A program made the translations under genes and the position numbers. Below the pieces are notes generated by a model. That model ran no database searches and was not told the DNA's origin. It saw only the letters and a program-made list of their open reading frames with translations. A DNA stretch of 64,000 nucleotides from assembly GCF_003057745.1 (NCBI RefSeq), contig NZ_QBJD02000022.1, positions 1 to 64,000 of the forward strand. The letters are read 5' to 3'. This DNA is from Enterobacter sp. RIT418. Its GTDB lineage: Bacteria > Pseudomonadota > Gammaproteobacteria > Enterobacterales > Enterobacteriaceae. Positions 20,545 through 29,860 of the stretch are shown in pieces. The first letter of the stretch is position 1; each line of letters begins with the position of its first letter.

Positions 20545-21389
20545 GGGTGTGCCTCCAGCGCGCGCCTGCGGCTCGCCAGCAGGCCGTGCTTAGGAGCAAA
20601 GACGAACGCCAGCAGGAACAGCAGCGTTTGGGCGACCACGATAATACCGCCGGTCGCGCCGTCCAGATAATAGCTGGCCCACGCGCCGAGGAAGCTGGTG
20701 ATGCTGCCAATGGCGACGGCTATCATCAGCAGGCGCGGAAAACGATCGGTTAACAGCCACGCGGTGGCACCGGGCGTGACGACGAGGCAGATCACCAGAA
20801 ACGCGCCGACGGTTTGCAGCGCCGCGACGGTGGATACCGCCAGCAGCGTGAAGAAAAGCACTTTTAACCGCTCCGGGCGCAGGCCGATAGCGCGCGCGTG
20901 GTTCTCATCGAAAAAGGTGACCATCAGATCTTTCCACTTCACCAGCAGCACCAGCATCGACACCGCGCCGATAATCGCCAGCTGGACGATGTCCTCCGGG
21001 GCGATCGCCAGGATATTGCCCAGCACGATCGTCTGAATATTTACCGAGGCTGGATTAAGCGACACCATAAACAGCCCGAGCCCGAAAAAAGAGGAGAAAA
21101 TCAGCCCGATAATGGCGTCCTCTTTCAGGCGGCTGCGCTGGTTAAGAAACAGCATGCTGCCCGCGGCCAGCCCGCCGGACAGGAACGCCCCGAGCGCGAA
21201 CGGCAGCCCGAGCATATAGGCCCCCGCCACGCCGGGGACGATAGCGTGCGACAGGGCATCACCAATCAGCGACCATCCTTTGAGCATCAGGTAGCAGGAG
21301 AGAAAGGCGCACAGGCCGCCGACCATGGCGGACACCCACATCGCGTTCAGCATGTATTCATAGCCAAACGGCTCAAGCAGCGCGTTCAT
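20541..21389 (-). CDS. sitC: Manganese/iron ABC permease SitC
   Basis: An ABC-3 family permease of 282 residues. The start is the ATG at 21389 ([18 protein letters not shown]), overlapping the sitB stop as ATGA; a longer frame would run through sitB. Family signature [21 protein letters not shown] mirrors that of SitD. The neighbours and overlaps indicate one translationally coupled operon. It acts in the inner membrane. Confidence 0.93.
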   Translation of the reverse strand: MNALLEPFGYEYMLNAMWVSAMVGGLCAFLSCYLMLKGWSLIGDALSHAIVPGVAGAYMLGLPFALGAFLSGGLAAGSMLFLNQRSRLKEDAIIGLIFSSFFGLGLFMVSLNPASVNIQTIVLGNILAIAPEDIVQLAIIGAVSMLVLLVKWKDLMVTFFDENHARAIGLRPERLKVLFFTLLAVSTVAALQTVGAFLVICLVVTPGATAWLLTDRFPRLLMIAVAIGSITSFLGAWASYYLDGATGGIIVVAQTLLFLLAFVFAPKHGLLASRRRALEAHP

Positions 21390-22198
21390 TTCGCCTCCTG
21401 ACGGAGGGCCACAAACGGTCGTTCGTCGTCGGTGATGATGCGCTCTTCCGAGCCGCTGAGCACCACGTGGCGCAGCACGCCGCTGAAGGCGCGCTCGAGG
21501 TTGTCCGCGGTGAAGGTCGTCTCCGTCGGCCCGCTTGCCAGCACCGTCCCTTTGACCATCACCGTGTAATCGCAAAAATCCGTCACGGAGCCCAGGTTGT
21601 GCGTCGACACCAGCATGGTCTTGCCCTCGTCGCGCAGCTCGCGAAGCAGGCTGATAATTTTGGCCTCGGTCTTCACGTCTACCCCGGTAAAGGGTTCGTC
21701 GAGCAGGATCACGTCCCCCTGCTGGGCGATGGCGCGCGCCAGGAAGATGCGCTTTTTCTGCCCGCCGGACAGTTCGCCGATTTGCCGGTGGCGAAGGTCG
21801 AGCATATCCACCCGCGCCAGCGCCTCGTCAACCGTTCGGCGGTCGTGCGCCTTCGGGCGCCGGAGCATGCCCATGTGCCCGTAGCGCCCCATCATCACCA
21901 CATCTTCCACCAGCACCGGAAATGACCAGTCCACCTCTTCCGTTTGCGGCACGTAGGCAACAAGGTTTTTGCGCAGCGCCTGCCGCGTCGGCATGCCGAG
22001 AATGGAGATGCTCCCGCCCGCAAGGCGGACAAATCCCATAACCGCCTTAAACAGCGTCGATTTACCGGAGCCGTTCACCCCGACCAGCGCGGCGATAGAG
22101 CCGCCCGGCACGCTGAACGACGCGTTGCGCAGCGCCGTGTGCCCGTTGCGGTAGGTCACGGTCACGTCGGTGACGTCAATCCCCTTTTGCATCATCAC
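21386..22198 (-). CDS. sitB: Manganese/iron ABC ATPase SitB
   Basis: The ATP-binding subunit, 270 residues. Walker [10 protein letters not shown] is at about 40-48, then Q-loop PQTEEVDW, signature LSGGQKKR, Walker [13 protein letters not shown] and the switch His in VSTHNLG. The frame begins MMMQKG, so the exact start could be any of three adjacent ATGs. It overlaps sitA and sitC by 4 bp each. Confidence 0.94.
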   Translation of the reverse strand: MMMQKGIDVTDVTVTYRNGHTALRNASFSVPGGSIAALVGVNGSGKSTLFKAVMGFVRLAGGSISILGMPTRQALRKNLVAYVPQTEEVDWSFPVLVEDVVMMGRYGHMGMLRRPKAHDRRTVDEALARVDMLDLRHRQIGELSGGQKKRIFLARAIAQQGDVILLDEPFTGVDVKTEAKIISLLRELRDEGKTMLVSTHNLGSVTDFCDYTVMVKGTVLASGPTETTFTADNLERAFSGVLRHVVLSGSEERIITDDERPFVALRQEAK

Positions 22199-23106
22199 TC
22201 CTTCATGCCGTCGTTGATGCCCTGCACCAGCGTGCGGGTGGTCACGTTGAGCAGGTCGAGGTAGGTCGGCACGGGGCCGTCTTCCGCGCTCAGGGAGTCA
22301 ACGTACAGCACGCCGCCGTAGTGCGCCCCCGCCTCACGCGCAACCTGACGGGCGGGCTTATCGGAAACCGTGCTCTCGCTGAATACCGCCGGAATGTGAT
22401 GTTTCTTCACCAGGTCGATCACCTTGCGCACCTGCTGCGGCGTGCCCTGCCGATCGGCGTTGATCGGCCACAGGTACAGCTCCTTCATGCCCAGATCCCG
22501 CGCCAGATAAGAGAAGGCACCCTCGCTGGTCACCAGCCAGCGCTTGTCTGCGGGGATCGCCGCCACCTGCTTGCGCAGCGGCTCGAGGGTGGCGGTGATC
22601 TTCTGCCTGTAGGCTTCAGCGTTGCGCTGGTACGTCTGCGCATTGGCCGGATCGTATTTCACCAGCGCGTCGCGGATGTTGTCGACGTAAATCAGCGCGT
22701 TATCCGGAGACATCCACGCGTGGGGGTTCGGCTTGCCGTCGTAAGGCCCTTCGGAAATGCCCATCGGGGTGATGCCCGTCGTCACCACGGCTTCGGGCAC
22801 GCCGTTCAGGTGCTGATAAAACCGCTGAAACCACAGCTCAAGGTTCATGCCGTTGGCCAGGATCAGCTGCGCCTTCTGGGCGCGCTTAATGTCGCCGGGC
22901 GTCGGCTGATACTCGTGAATTTCCGCGCCCGGCCGGGTGATTGAGGTCACGTCTGCGGCGTCGCCCGCCACGTTTTTCGCCATATCCGCTATGACGGTAA
23001 ACGTGGTGATGACCTGGAATTTTTCCGCTGCTCGCGCGCCGGCGGAGGTGGCCGCCATGAACAGCGCGCTCAGCAGCAGCGCTTTCAATCCTTGCATTGG
23101 GTGCAT
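22195..23106 (-). CDS. sitA: Manganese/iron-binding periplasmic protein SitA
   Basis: A cluster A-I metal-binding protein of 303 residues with a signal peptide ending near GARA. The four expected metal ligands are visible: His in [11 protein letters not shown], His in [11 protein letters not shown], Glu in [12 protein letters not shown] and Asp in YVDSLS. It captures Mn2+ or Fe2+ for SitBCD. It is the first gene of the operon; MntR-like and Fur-like sites lie 55-100 bp upstream. Confidence 0.94.
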   Translation of the reverse strand: MHPMQGLKALLLSALFMAATSAGARAAEKFQVITTFTVIADMAKNVAGDAADVTSITRPGAEIHEYQPTPGDIKRAQKAQLILANGMNLELWFQRFYQHLNGVPEAVVTTGITPMGISEGPYDGKPNPHAWMSPDNALIYVDNIRDALVKYDPANAQTYQRNAEAYRQKITATLEPLRKQVAAIPADKRWLVTSEGAFSYLARDLGMKELYLWPINADRQGTPQQVRKVIDLVKKHHIPAVFSESTVSDKPARQVAREAGAHYGGVLYVDSLSAEDGPVPTYLDLLNVTTRTLVQGINDGMKE

Positions 23107-23159
23107 CGCAGAAGTCTCCTGAAGTGGTTAAAAAGATACCGAAATTAGCCTTAGCTATA

Positions 23160-23204
23160 TTGTATAGCACAGGCTATATTTAAATGAAAATAGTTATCAT
23201 TATT
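23160..23204 (-). promoter_or_regulatory. MntR-like and Fur-like operators of sitABCD
   Basis: TATAGCACAGGCTATATTT (23163-23181) matches the MntR palindrome pattern ATAGC-N4-GCTAT. Directly beside it, GAAAATAGTTATCATTATT (23186-23204) matches the Fur consensus at 14 of 19 positions. Dual Mn/Fe repression of sit operons is known in Salmonella. Confidence 0.8.
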
Positions 23205-23423
23205 GGTTTTTGCCGCAACGGGTGACGCTGCGCGGAACGGGTGCCGCCGCCCCGCCCTCTCCCCATCGTGAAGTTTGTTCATCTTCAGTGAAATTAAATC
23301 ACTGTTCGCCGCCCGGTGACTCTGACATAAATAACGTAATGTTATTAACCTTCGGCAATATTGAAAATATTGTTTTATAGAATCGCACCAGATTTTATAT
23401 TCGTGCCCGGGACACCCTTTACG
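23205..23423. other. Intergenic region sitA-mesX
   Basis: About 220 bp. It holds a partial REP-like half (GCCCTCTCCCC, ~23254) and an AT-rich part with an inverted repeat AATAAC-GTAAT-GTTATT (23330-23346) that may be an operator for the rightward pair. No further gene is seen; a TTG-initiated extension of the next gene is unlikely. Confidence 0.5.
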
Positions 23424-24401
23424 ATGACAAAACCTTTTGCCTTCACCATAAAAAGCATTCGTTTTGATGAAGACTATAACCCTTCAAAAAATACGCGTAT
23501 TACCACAAACTTTGCGAATTTAGCGCGCGGAGAAAGCCGTCAGCAAAACCTGCGCAACGCCCTTTTAATGATGAATAACCGCTTTAACTCGCTGGCGAGA
23601 AAGGATAATCCGAACGGCGATCGCTATGCCGTCGAGCTGGATATTATCTCTGCCGAGGTGGATATTAACGGCAGCGGCGAAACCTTCCCGGCCATTGAAA
23701 TATTGAAAACCACGATTATCGACAGGAAGACGAACGAACGCACTGAGGGCATTGTGGGGAATAATTTCTCCTCCTACGTTCGCGACTATGACTTTAGCGT
23801 GCTGCTGCCCGAGCATAATAAAAACCGGGACACCTTCAGCCTGCCGGAAAATTTCGGCGTGCTGCACGGCAATTTGTTTAAGCATTTCGTTAATTCGGAT
23901 GAATATAAACGCCATTTTTCACAGCAGCCGACGATCTGCCTGAGCGTATCGAGCAAAAATGTCTACACCCGCACGGGCTACGTGCACCCGGTGTTAGGCG
24001 CTGAATACCAGCAGGATGCGCCCTCGCTCACCGATCTCTACTTCAGCAAAATGGGCCTGAAGGCTCGCTTCTTTATGCCGGAAAACAGCGTTGCGCCGCT
24101 GGCCTTTTACTTCGCCGGTGACGTGCTCAACGACTACAGCCCGCTGCAGCTGATCGGCACCATTAGCACGATGGAAACCTTCCAGAAGATTTATCGCCCG
24201 GAGATTTACAACGCCAACTCCGCGGCGGGCGAGCGCTACCAGCCCAGCCTGGCGAACCCGGACCACTCCCTGACGCGGATTGTTTACGATCGCGAGGAGC
24301 GCAGCCACCTGGCCGTTGAGCAGGGGAAATTTACCGAAGCGCATTTCATTCAGCCGAATAAATCCCTTCTTGAACAGTGGTCCGCCGATTACGCGCTCTG
24401 A
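23424..24401 (+). CDS. mesX: DUF1852 protein, methionine synthase partner MesX
   Basis: A 325-residue DUF1852 protein. The start is the ATG at 23424 (MTKPFAFTIKSIRFDEDY); an upstream in-frame TTG is rejected. DUF1852 genes are typically found next to short MetE-like genes, and published work names this partner MesX, needed for MesD methionine synthase in aerobic bacteria. Here the gene is followed 24 bp later by just such a gene, so a two-gene operon is likely. No signal peptide or membrane segment is visible. The biochemical role of MesX remains unclear; the symbol rests on family plus context. Confidence 0.8.
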   Translation: MTKPFAFTIKSIRFDEDYNPSKNTRITTNFANLARGESRQQNLRNALLMMNNRFNSLARKDNPNGDRYAVELDIISAEVDINGSGETFPAIEILKTTIIDRKTNERTEGIVGNNFSSYVRDYDFSVLLPEHNKNRDTFSLPENFGVLHGNLFKHFVNSDEYKRHFSQQPTICLSVSSKNVYTRTGYVHPVLGAEYQQDAPSLTDLYFSKMGLKARFFMPENSVAPLAFYFAGDVLNDYSPLQLIGTISTMETFQKIYRPEIYNANSAAGERYQPSLANPDHSLTRIVYDREERSHLAVEQGKFTEAHFIQPNKSLLEQWSADYAL

Positions 24402-24425
24402 TTTACCGAACACACAAGGTTATTG

Positions 24426-25460
24426 ATGATGAAAAGATTGTTACCTACCTCAACCGCGGGCAGCCTGCCGAAACCCTCCTGGCTGGCGCAGCCGGAGACG
24501 CTCTGGTCGCCGTGGAAACTGCAGGACGAGGCGTTAATTGAGGGCAAACAGGATGCCCTGCGCCTGTCCCTGCTGGACCAGCTCCACGCGGGAATTGATA
24601 TCGTCAGCGACGGCGAGCAGACGCGCCAGCACTTCGTCACCACCTTTATTGAGCACCTGAACGGCGTGGATTTTGAGAAGCGCGAGGTGGTGAAAATCCG
24701 CAATCGCTATGACGCGAGCGTGCCGACGGTGGTGGGCGCGGTATCGCGCCTGAAGCCGGTCTTCGTTGAAGATGCGACGTTCCTGCGCAGCCAAACCGCG
24801 CAGCCGATCAAGTGGGCGCTGCCCGGCCCGATGACCATGATCGACACCCTGTACGACAGCCACTATAAAAGCCGCGAAAAGCTGGCCTGGGAGTTTGCCC
24901 GCATCCTTAACCAGGAGGCGAAAGAGCTTGAGGCGGCGGGCGTGGACATTATCCAGTTCGACGAACCCGCGTTTAACGTCTTCTTTGACGAGGTGAACGA
25001 CTGGGGCGTCGCCGCGCTGGAGCGCGCCGTTGAAGGGCTTAAATGCGAAACCGCCGTACACATTTGCTACGGCTACGGCATCAAGGCCAACACCGACTGG
25101 AAAAAAACGCTGGGATCGGAGTGGCGTCAGTACGAAGAGGCGTTCCCGAAGCTGCAAAAATCGAGCATCGACATTATCTCGCTGGAGTGCCAGAACGCCC
25201 GCGTGCCGATGGATTTAATTGAAATCATTCGCGGGAAAAAGGTGATGGTCGGCGCGATTGACGTGGCGACAAACGCCGTCGAGACGCCGGAAGAGGTGGC
25301 GGCCACGCTGCGCAAGGCCCTGCAGTTTGTGGATGCCGATAAGCTGTATCCGTCCACCAACTGCGGCATGGCGCCGCTGCCGCGCAGGGTAGCGCGCGGC
25401 AAGCTGGCCGCGCTGAGCGCGGGGGCAGACATTGTGCGCAGGGAGCTGCTGGGGAAATAA
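24426..25460 (+). CDS. mesD: MetE C-terminal-like methionine synthase MesD
   Basis: About 344 residues, only the catalytic half of the 750-residue MetE. The zinc and homocysteine site is preserved: HICYGYG (His ~212, Cys ~214), a Glu in ISLEC (~254) and STNCGMAPLP (Cys ~313). The N-terminal folate-binding half is missing, which fits a folate-independent methionine synthase that uses another methyl donor. ATGs at 24426 and 24429 are both possible, with AAGG upstream. It is paired with the DUF1852 gene and followed by a strong terminator. Confidence 0.82.
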   Translation: MMKRLLPTSTAGSLPKPSWLAQPETLWSPWKLQDEALIEGKQDALRLSLLDQLHAGIDIVSDGEQTRQHFVTTFIEHLNGVDFEKREVVKIRNRYDASVPTVVGAVSRLKPVFVEDATFLRSQTAQPIKWALPGPMTMIDTLYDSHYKSREKLAWEFARILNQEAKELEAAGVDIIQFDEPAFNVFFDEVNDWGVAALERAVEGLKCETAVHICYGYGIKANTDWKKTLGSEWRQYEEAFPKLQKSSIDIISLECQNARVPMDLIEIIRGKKVMVGAIDVATNAVETPEEVAATLRKALQFVDADKLYPSTNCGMAPLPRRVARGKLAALSAGADIVRRELLGK

Positions 25461-25481
25461 GCATAACGATCGGACAGAGGT

Positions 25482-25510
25482 AAAGGGGGGCCAGATGGCC
25501 CCCTTTCGCT
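25482..25510 (+). terminator. Terminator after mesXD
   Basis: AAAGGGGGGCC-AGA-TGGCCCCCTTT (25482-25505) forms a GC-rich stem 21 bases after the mesD stop. It lies between convergent mesD and the fimbrial adhesin gene and could act on both strands. Confidence 0.8.
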
Positions 25511-25529
25511 TATCGCCGCGAAGAATGTG

Positions 25530-26525
25530 CTAGCGGTAGGTCAGGGTGAAGGACGCCGTGGCGCTCACCGAGCCTGACCGCGCATTCGCTGAAGTCATGT
25601 AATACGCGGCCTTGAAGGGGATATTCACCACCTCCCCCGGCGAGGTGGTCGTGCCGTATTTAATTAACTTACCGAACTGTACGGGCGCATCATTGTATTT
25701 CAGCTGAATGCCCAGGCCTTTTGCCGTCGAGCTGCTGTTTAACCCCAGAACGCCGTTGGCAGCATCGGCAAGCGGGCTGACGTTATCCAGCGTTACATTC
25801 ACCGCGGTCTGTTCACCACAAATCAGCGGGATGGAAAACGTTACCGGATTCTGGGTGCTGCCCACGCCGTTAAACTTCGGCAACAGCGCAATCCCCATAT
25901 TGATATTCAAATTTTTATCTTGAATCTGACAGGATGCAGTGCTGATGTTTATCGGCGAAAAGATATATTTATAAAGCGGCAGGCGTTTAATGTTATTACT
26001 GACCGGCGTGCTGTATTCCATATTTAGCGTCAGCGCCGGTATTGAGCCCGTCGCGGGGGTCGTGCTGGTTTTAATCAGCTCGAAGGTATCCGTGAACGTT
26101 GATACGCCATTCTGGAGGATCCCTCGCCTCCAGCTCGCATTATTGAGGTTCATCCGGGTGACAAACTCGCTGCTTTGCGTGGTGCTGGAAAAGTTCTTCC
26201 AGCGGATGCCGATGCCCGGAACCTCCGTCGCCCGCACGTTGGCCAGCGGCGAGGCGCCATAATCCGCATTCGTCCCCGAGAGCTGAATAAACCACGAGCC
26301 ATCATATCCAATTTGCTGGCCCTCAGGATCACACGTCATGGGGTTAACGGTGGTGATCGTCGCTAAAACCGTTCCAACGGGCGCATCCCGCTGAACGACA
26401 ATATTCCGATCAACGTTCACCGCGACGTCGTTTGCAGAACACAGCGCAAAAGCATTCAGAGATATAGCGCTTCCCACTGCAGCCGTCGCGATTTTCATTA
26501 CGGTGGACATCATCTGTTCCTTCAT
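25530..26525 (-). CDS. Fimbrial tip adhesin / minor subunit
   Basis: A 331-residue exported protein with a signal peptide ending in NAFA before LCSANDV. The C-terminal ~150 residues have pilin-domain features: a Cys pair (TASCQIQ and PLICGEQ) and the pilin-type end SVSATASFTLTYR with its penultimate Tyr. The N-terminal ~150 residues would be the lectin-like domain. As the distal gene of a subunit-chaperone-usher-adhesin operon, a FimH-like tip role is inferred; the ligand cannot be predicted. Several in-frame ATGs (MKEQMMSTVMK) leave the start uncertain by a few residues. Confidence 0.8.
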   Translation of the reverse strand: MKEQMMSTVMKIATAAVGSAISLNAFALCSANDVAVNVDRNIVVQRDAPVGTVLATITTVNPMTCDPEGQQIGYDGSWFIQLSGTNADYGASPLANVRATEVPGIGIRWKNFSSTTQSSEFVTRMNLNNASWRRGILQNGVSTFTDTFELIKTSTTPATGSIPALTLNMEYSTPVSNNIKRLPLYKYIFSPINISTASCQIQDKNLNINMGIALLPKFNGVGSTQNPVTFSIPLICGEQTAVNVTLDNVSPLADAANGVLGLNSSSTAKGLGIQLKYNDAPVQFGKLIKYGTTTSPGEVVNIPFKAAYYMTSANARSGSVSATASFTLTYR

Positions 26526-26586
26526 TTAGGTGAGGCGTAGGCCTTCTCTCGCCAAAGTCATCATGCGCATCGAGGCCATGAGAAAT

Positions 26587-29103
26587 TTAACGGCATGCCG
26601 CGGTGGTACGCTGAATTTTCCCCGGTAAGGCGTTCAAGGTTATTTTGGCGCGGCAGGTTTTCGCCCCCCACCTTACCGTGATAGTGTCCCCGTCATTCAG
26701 GCCGCTCATATAAACCTCGCCATCGCTTCCCACAATGCTCATCGTGTCGCTTTCGTTAAGCTTTACCATTGCGCCAAAGGGCACCGGCGAGTTTTGATAC
26801 AGGAGCGTGATCAAGGCCCTGTACCCCGTTCGCGCGTTGAATGTCGCGCGCACCACGGCACCGCGCGTCGGCACAACGTTGACCACGGATTCGGCCACAT
26901 CCACGTCCGGTCCCAGCGAACCGGTGTCTATCGCAATCCGGTTTTCCTGGTAGGCGCTGGCATAGGGCACCACCGCGTAGCCGCGCCAGTCCGTTCTAAC
27001 GCCGGGGTTGTTGCGTACCCTTACGCCGGGCGCGCCCTGCGCCTCCAGCAGCACAACGGTATCTCCCAGCGGCTGCGAGAAGGTCACGCCGTGTTCATGA
27101 CCCACGATCCCCCCCTGCAGGCCGAAGTTCAGCTGGCTATTCTGTCGGCTATAGTTGTAACCCGCGCTCACGGTGCCGTAGCCGCCCTTATAGGTTCCAC
27201 TCACGGCGCTTCTCGACTCCCCGCCCGACGAGGTATAGCCCTGCTGGACCAGGTAGCTCAGGTTGTTATCGGCAAGCGCGGTGCCGCTCAGCCCCACCTG
27301 ATGCGTTTCAGGACCGTTCTTTTGCATATTCACGCTGTAGCTGGCCCAGCTTTGCGGTAGCCATTTGCTCAGCGGCACCTGCAGGCTAAAGGCCAGAATC
27401 TGGTCCTTACGATTTTTGCCCGGCGTTTCACTGTAGGTGTAGCCGAGCGAGTAGTTGATGTCGCTGATACTGGTGTTAAAGCCGGTGCTGACGTTGCGCT
27501 CATAGCCTCGCTTGCTCCAGTAGTCCTGCTGATAGGCCGAAATATAAAAGTTTCCCCAGCTCTGCAGCGACTGGCTGAGGTTGAGCTGCAGTCGGCTTCG
27601 CTTGTTGTAGCGCTGGCTGCTAAATTCATTCACTTCCTGGAAGGTATAAAACCCTTCCGTAGAGTAGCGATAGCTGGCGAGCGTCACGGTGGTATCGGTC
27701 GTCGCCACCGTTTTCGAATACTGCACGCGATAGGACTGCCCGCGGCTGCGGCGTTTTTTCTCATCATCAAGCTGGCTGTCGGCAACGGTAACGTCCGCCG
27801 ACAGCGAGCCAATGTCGCCAAAGCTGAGGCCGGTACCGAGCACGCCGGACGCATAGTTGCTCGCCCCCAAAACGCCGCCGTACAGCGTGAGATGGTTGGA
27901 GAGGCCATAGGCCAGCGTGCCCAGGCCAAATGAGGGGGTTTCCGCGCCATGCTTCGTTGTTCGATACTCCCCTGCGCTCAGCGCATACTTCACGCGGCCT
28001 TCCCGCAGCATGACGGGAACCGCCGAGAATGGCTGTACGAAATGCTGGACGCTGCCGTCGGCTTCGGTGACGACAATGTCCAAATCGCCGCTCGCCGAGG
28101 TAGGATAGAGATCCCGAATTTCAAAGCTGCCGGGCGCCACGTAGGTTTGATAGACCGTATAGCCGTTTTGCTTCACGGTGACCGTGGCGTTGGTGCGGGC
28201 GATCCCTCGAATGATAGGAGCGAAGCCGCGCATGCTCTCCGGCAGCATGGTGTCATCGGAAAAAATCTGCGCACCGCGAAACATCACGCTGTCAAACACG
28301 TCGCCTGGGGTACTGGTTTCCCCCACCTGGAACTGCCCCCTCAAAAACTGGACGTCGCGGCTCAGGGTCGTATTCAGCGACGAAAACGACTGTTTTCCGT
28401 TGTTCTTGGTCACGGTGCTGTAGTTGCGCAGGCGCCACGGCCCCGCGTTAATACCGCTTTGCAGGTTGGTATAAAGCTGATCCTGCGCCTCACCGTCCCG
28501 GCTCCAGCTGCGCGACCCGTTGATGCTGTAATTGACCAGCAGCGCAGAAATGCCCTGGTTCCAGAGCGACGGATCAACGGTGCCGCGCGCGCGCGCGTTG
28601 AGCGCCGATTGCGGGATAGAGATGTCCAGCCTTTGCCTGTCAAAATCCAGCCGGGCGGTAGCGTCCGGTATGAATGCGCCGGGATCGGTAATAATCGTCT
28701 CGACCGGCAGCATGGCTAATTCAGGAAATGCTTTAACCCTGACGCCGAGCGACTCAAGCTCTCTGCGGTTAAGTTCCGGCGCCAGCCCGATGCCGTTTAC
28801 AGGAACAAAAGAGATATTTTCCGTTCGGATATAATTTTCATTAAGCCAAATTTCTACCCTGTAGGTGCCGGGTAACTGCTCTCCGCGCTCGAAGCGGCCC
28901 AGATCGATGCCCTGGGAAGTCGAGTGTATTTTTTCAAGCGCATCGGCCATAAAATAGAGTTCGCCCGCGCCTGCGGGAAAAACGCCCGAAATAAAAAGCG
29001 CTATCGTCGAGAGTCGACTTACGCGGTGAGGCCACGAGCCAGAGAAAAAACCATATCGAGAATAAGAAACAATATTCACTTTGCTTACCTGCGCGAGTGA
29101 CAT
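26587..29103 (-). CDS. Fimbrial outer membrane usher
   Basis: An 838-residue FimD/PapC-family usher, the outer-membrane pore that assembles the pilus. After an unusually long N-terminal leader, the mature part starts at ELYFMADALEKIHS. The barrel and plug region (GFAPIIRGIARTNATVTVKQ, GSFEIRDLYPTSASGDLDI) and the C-terminal domains (YAVVPYASAYQENRIAID, VVPTRGAVVRATFNARTG) are recognisable, with a C-terminal Cys pair (KTCRAKI...TTAACR). The start is the ATG at 29103. It lies 19 bp after the chaperone gene. Confidence 0.92.
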   Translation of the reverse strand: MSLAQVSKVNIVSYSRYGFFSGSWPHRVSRLSTIALFISGVFPAGAGELYFMADALEKIHSTSQGIDLGRFERGEQLPGTYRVEIWLNENYIRTENISFVPVNGIGLAPELNRRELESLGVRVKAFPELAMLPVETIITDPGAFIPDATARLDFDRQRLDISIPQSALNARARGTVDPSLWNQGISALLVNYSINGSRSWSRDGEAQDQLYTNLQSGINAGPWRLRNYSTVTKNNGKQSFSSLNTTLSRDVQFLRGQFQVGETSTPGDVFDSVMFRGAQIFSDDTMLPESMRGFAPIIRGIARTNATVTVKQNGYTVYQTYVAPGSFEIRDLYPTSASGDLDIVVTEADGSVQHFVQPFSAVPVMLREGRVKYALSAGEYRTTKHGAETPSFGLGTLAYGLSNHLTLYGGVLGASNYASGVLGTGLSFGDIGSLSADVTVADSQLDDEKKRRSRGQSYRVQYSKTVATTDTTVTLASYRYSTEGFYTFQEVNEFSSQRYNKRSRLQLNLSQSLQSWGNFYISAYQQDYWSKRGYERNVSTGFNTSISDINYSLGYTYSETPGKNRKDQILAFSLQVPLSKWLPQSWASYSVNMQKNGPETHQVGLSGTALADNNLSYLVQQGYTSSGGESRSAVSGTYKGGYGTVSAGYNYSRQNSQLNFGLQGGIVGHEHGVTFSQPLGDTVVLLEAQGAPGVRVRNNPGVRTDWRGYAVVPYASAYQENRIAIDTGSLGPDVDVAESVVNVVPTRGAVVRATFNARTGYRALITLLYQNSPVPFGAMVKLNESDTMSIVGSDGEVYMSGLNDGDTITVRWGAKTCRAKITLNALPGKIQRTTAACR

Positions 29104-29122
29104 AGCGTGTTGTTAATATTTT

Positions 29123-29803
29123 TTATTTCAGCATCTGGCGCTTTTCTGTCGTTACGCCACCAAAATCATTTATGGCTTTCCACGCCACCTGCTTTCCACT
29201 GCCGGCGACCGTTACGGAACTCAAGGGGGAAATCATTGGCGGCGGCGCGATCGTTTTATTGCCAACCGTTAATGAATAAAGAGAAACGTAGAACGGCGTC
29301 GGATTATTAATCACCAGGCGTTCGCCGCGCGGTTCAAACGTTAATCGCGTCCATGCCTCACCCGCATTTTCCGACGCCAGAGCCGCAGGCCGGTAGAAAA
29401 GCTTCATGCGCGTCTTAACGGCAATAAGCAGCCTGTTCTCATCTGACCGGGTCATTGAGGGAATTGATTTTACGTTAAGCCAAAATACAGACTCTCGGTT
29501 TTCAGGCAGCGACGTCTCGCCGGTATAAATGACCCGCAGCGTATTTTCATGACCACCGTCGAGGCGGAACAGCGGCGGCGTGACGATAAAAGGAACCTGC
29601 TCCTTCGAGTTTTCGCTTAATTCAATCCATGACTGAATTAAATAGGGGACAGCATCCTTACTGTTACTCACAGGGAGTGAGGCTTCGTTTTCAGCTCCAT
29701 TATAAACTAAGCGCGTTCCGCCAACGGTTATGCTGGCCTGGCCTGGCAGGGAGAGCAGGCAAGCGCCTAATAATACAATCGTTCGAATAAGTTGACTCAT
29801 CAT
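29123..29803 (-). CDS. Periplasmic fimbrial chaperone
   Basis: A 226-residue FimC/PapD-family chaperone with a signal peptide ending at GQAS. The family pattern is present: GGTRLVYNGAENEASLPVSN, then PYLIQSWIE, FIVTPPLFRLD, ENTLRVIYT, ESVFWLNVKSIP and RMKLFYRP. It donates a strand to pilin subunits and delivers them to the usher. It lies between the major subunit gene and the usher and is separated from the former by a terminator-like hairpin. Confidence 0.92.
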   Translation of the reverse strand: MMSQLIRTIVLLGACLLSLPGQASITVGGTRLVYNGAENEASLPVSNSKDAVPYLIQSWIELSENSKEQVPFIVTPPLFRLDGGHENTLRVIYTGETSLPENRESVFWLNVKSIPSMTRSDENRLLIAVKTRMKLFYRPAALASENAGEAWTRLTFEPRGERLVINNPTPFYVSLYSLTVGNKTIAPPPMISPLSSVTVAGSGKQVAWKAINDFGGVTTEKRQMLK

Positions 29804-29829
29804 ACTTCCCCGTTATTCCGGCAGGAAAA

Positions 29830-29856
29830 AATGGGGCGTACCCTGGGTACGCCCGG
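29830..29856 (-). terminator. Intra-operon terminator after the major pilin gene
   Basis: Stem GGGCGTACCC-T-GGGTACGCCC (29834-29854) is followed on the minus strand by ATTTTTT. It lies just after the pilin stop and before the chaperone gene. Such a hairpin would give high pilin expression with reduced read-through into chaperone and usher. Confidence 0.8.
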
Positions 29857-29860
29857 CTTA

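Noticed and set aside
23361..23423. TTG-initiated 21-codon extension of mesX
   Set aside because: The extra residues are not part of the DUF1852 length and no Shine-Dalgarno sequence precedes the TTG; the ATG at 23424 fits the family.
27000..28900. Long plus-strand open frames across the usher and other GC-rich genes
   Set aside because: Typical antisense frames of GC-rich coding DNA; codon pattern and family similarity are on the other strand.
29107..29310. Plus-strand frame under the fimbrial chaperone gene
   Set aside because: It lies antisense inside a clear chaperone CDS with no independent support.
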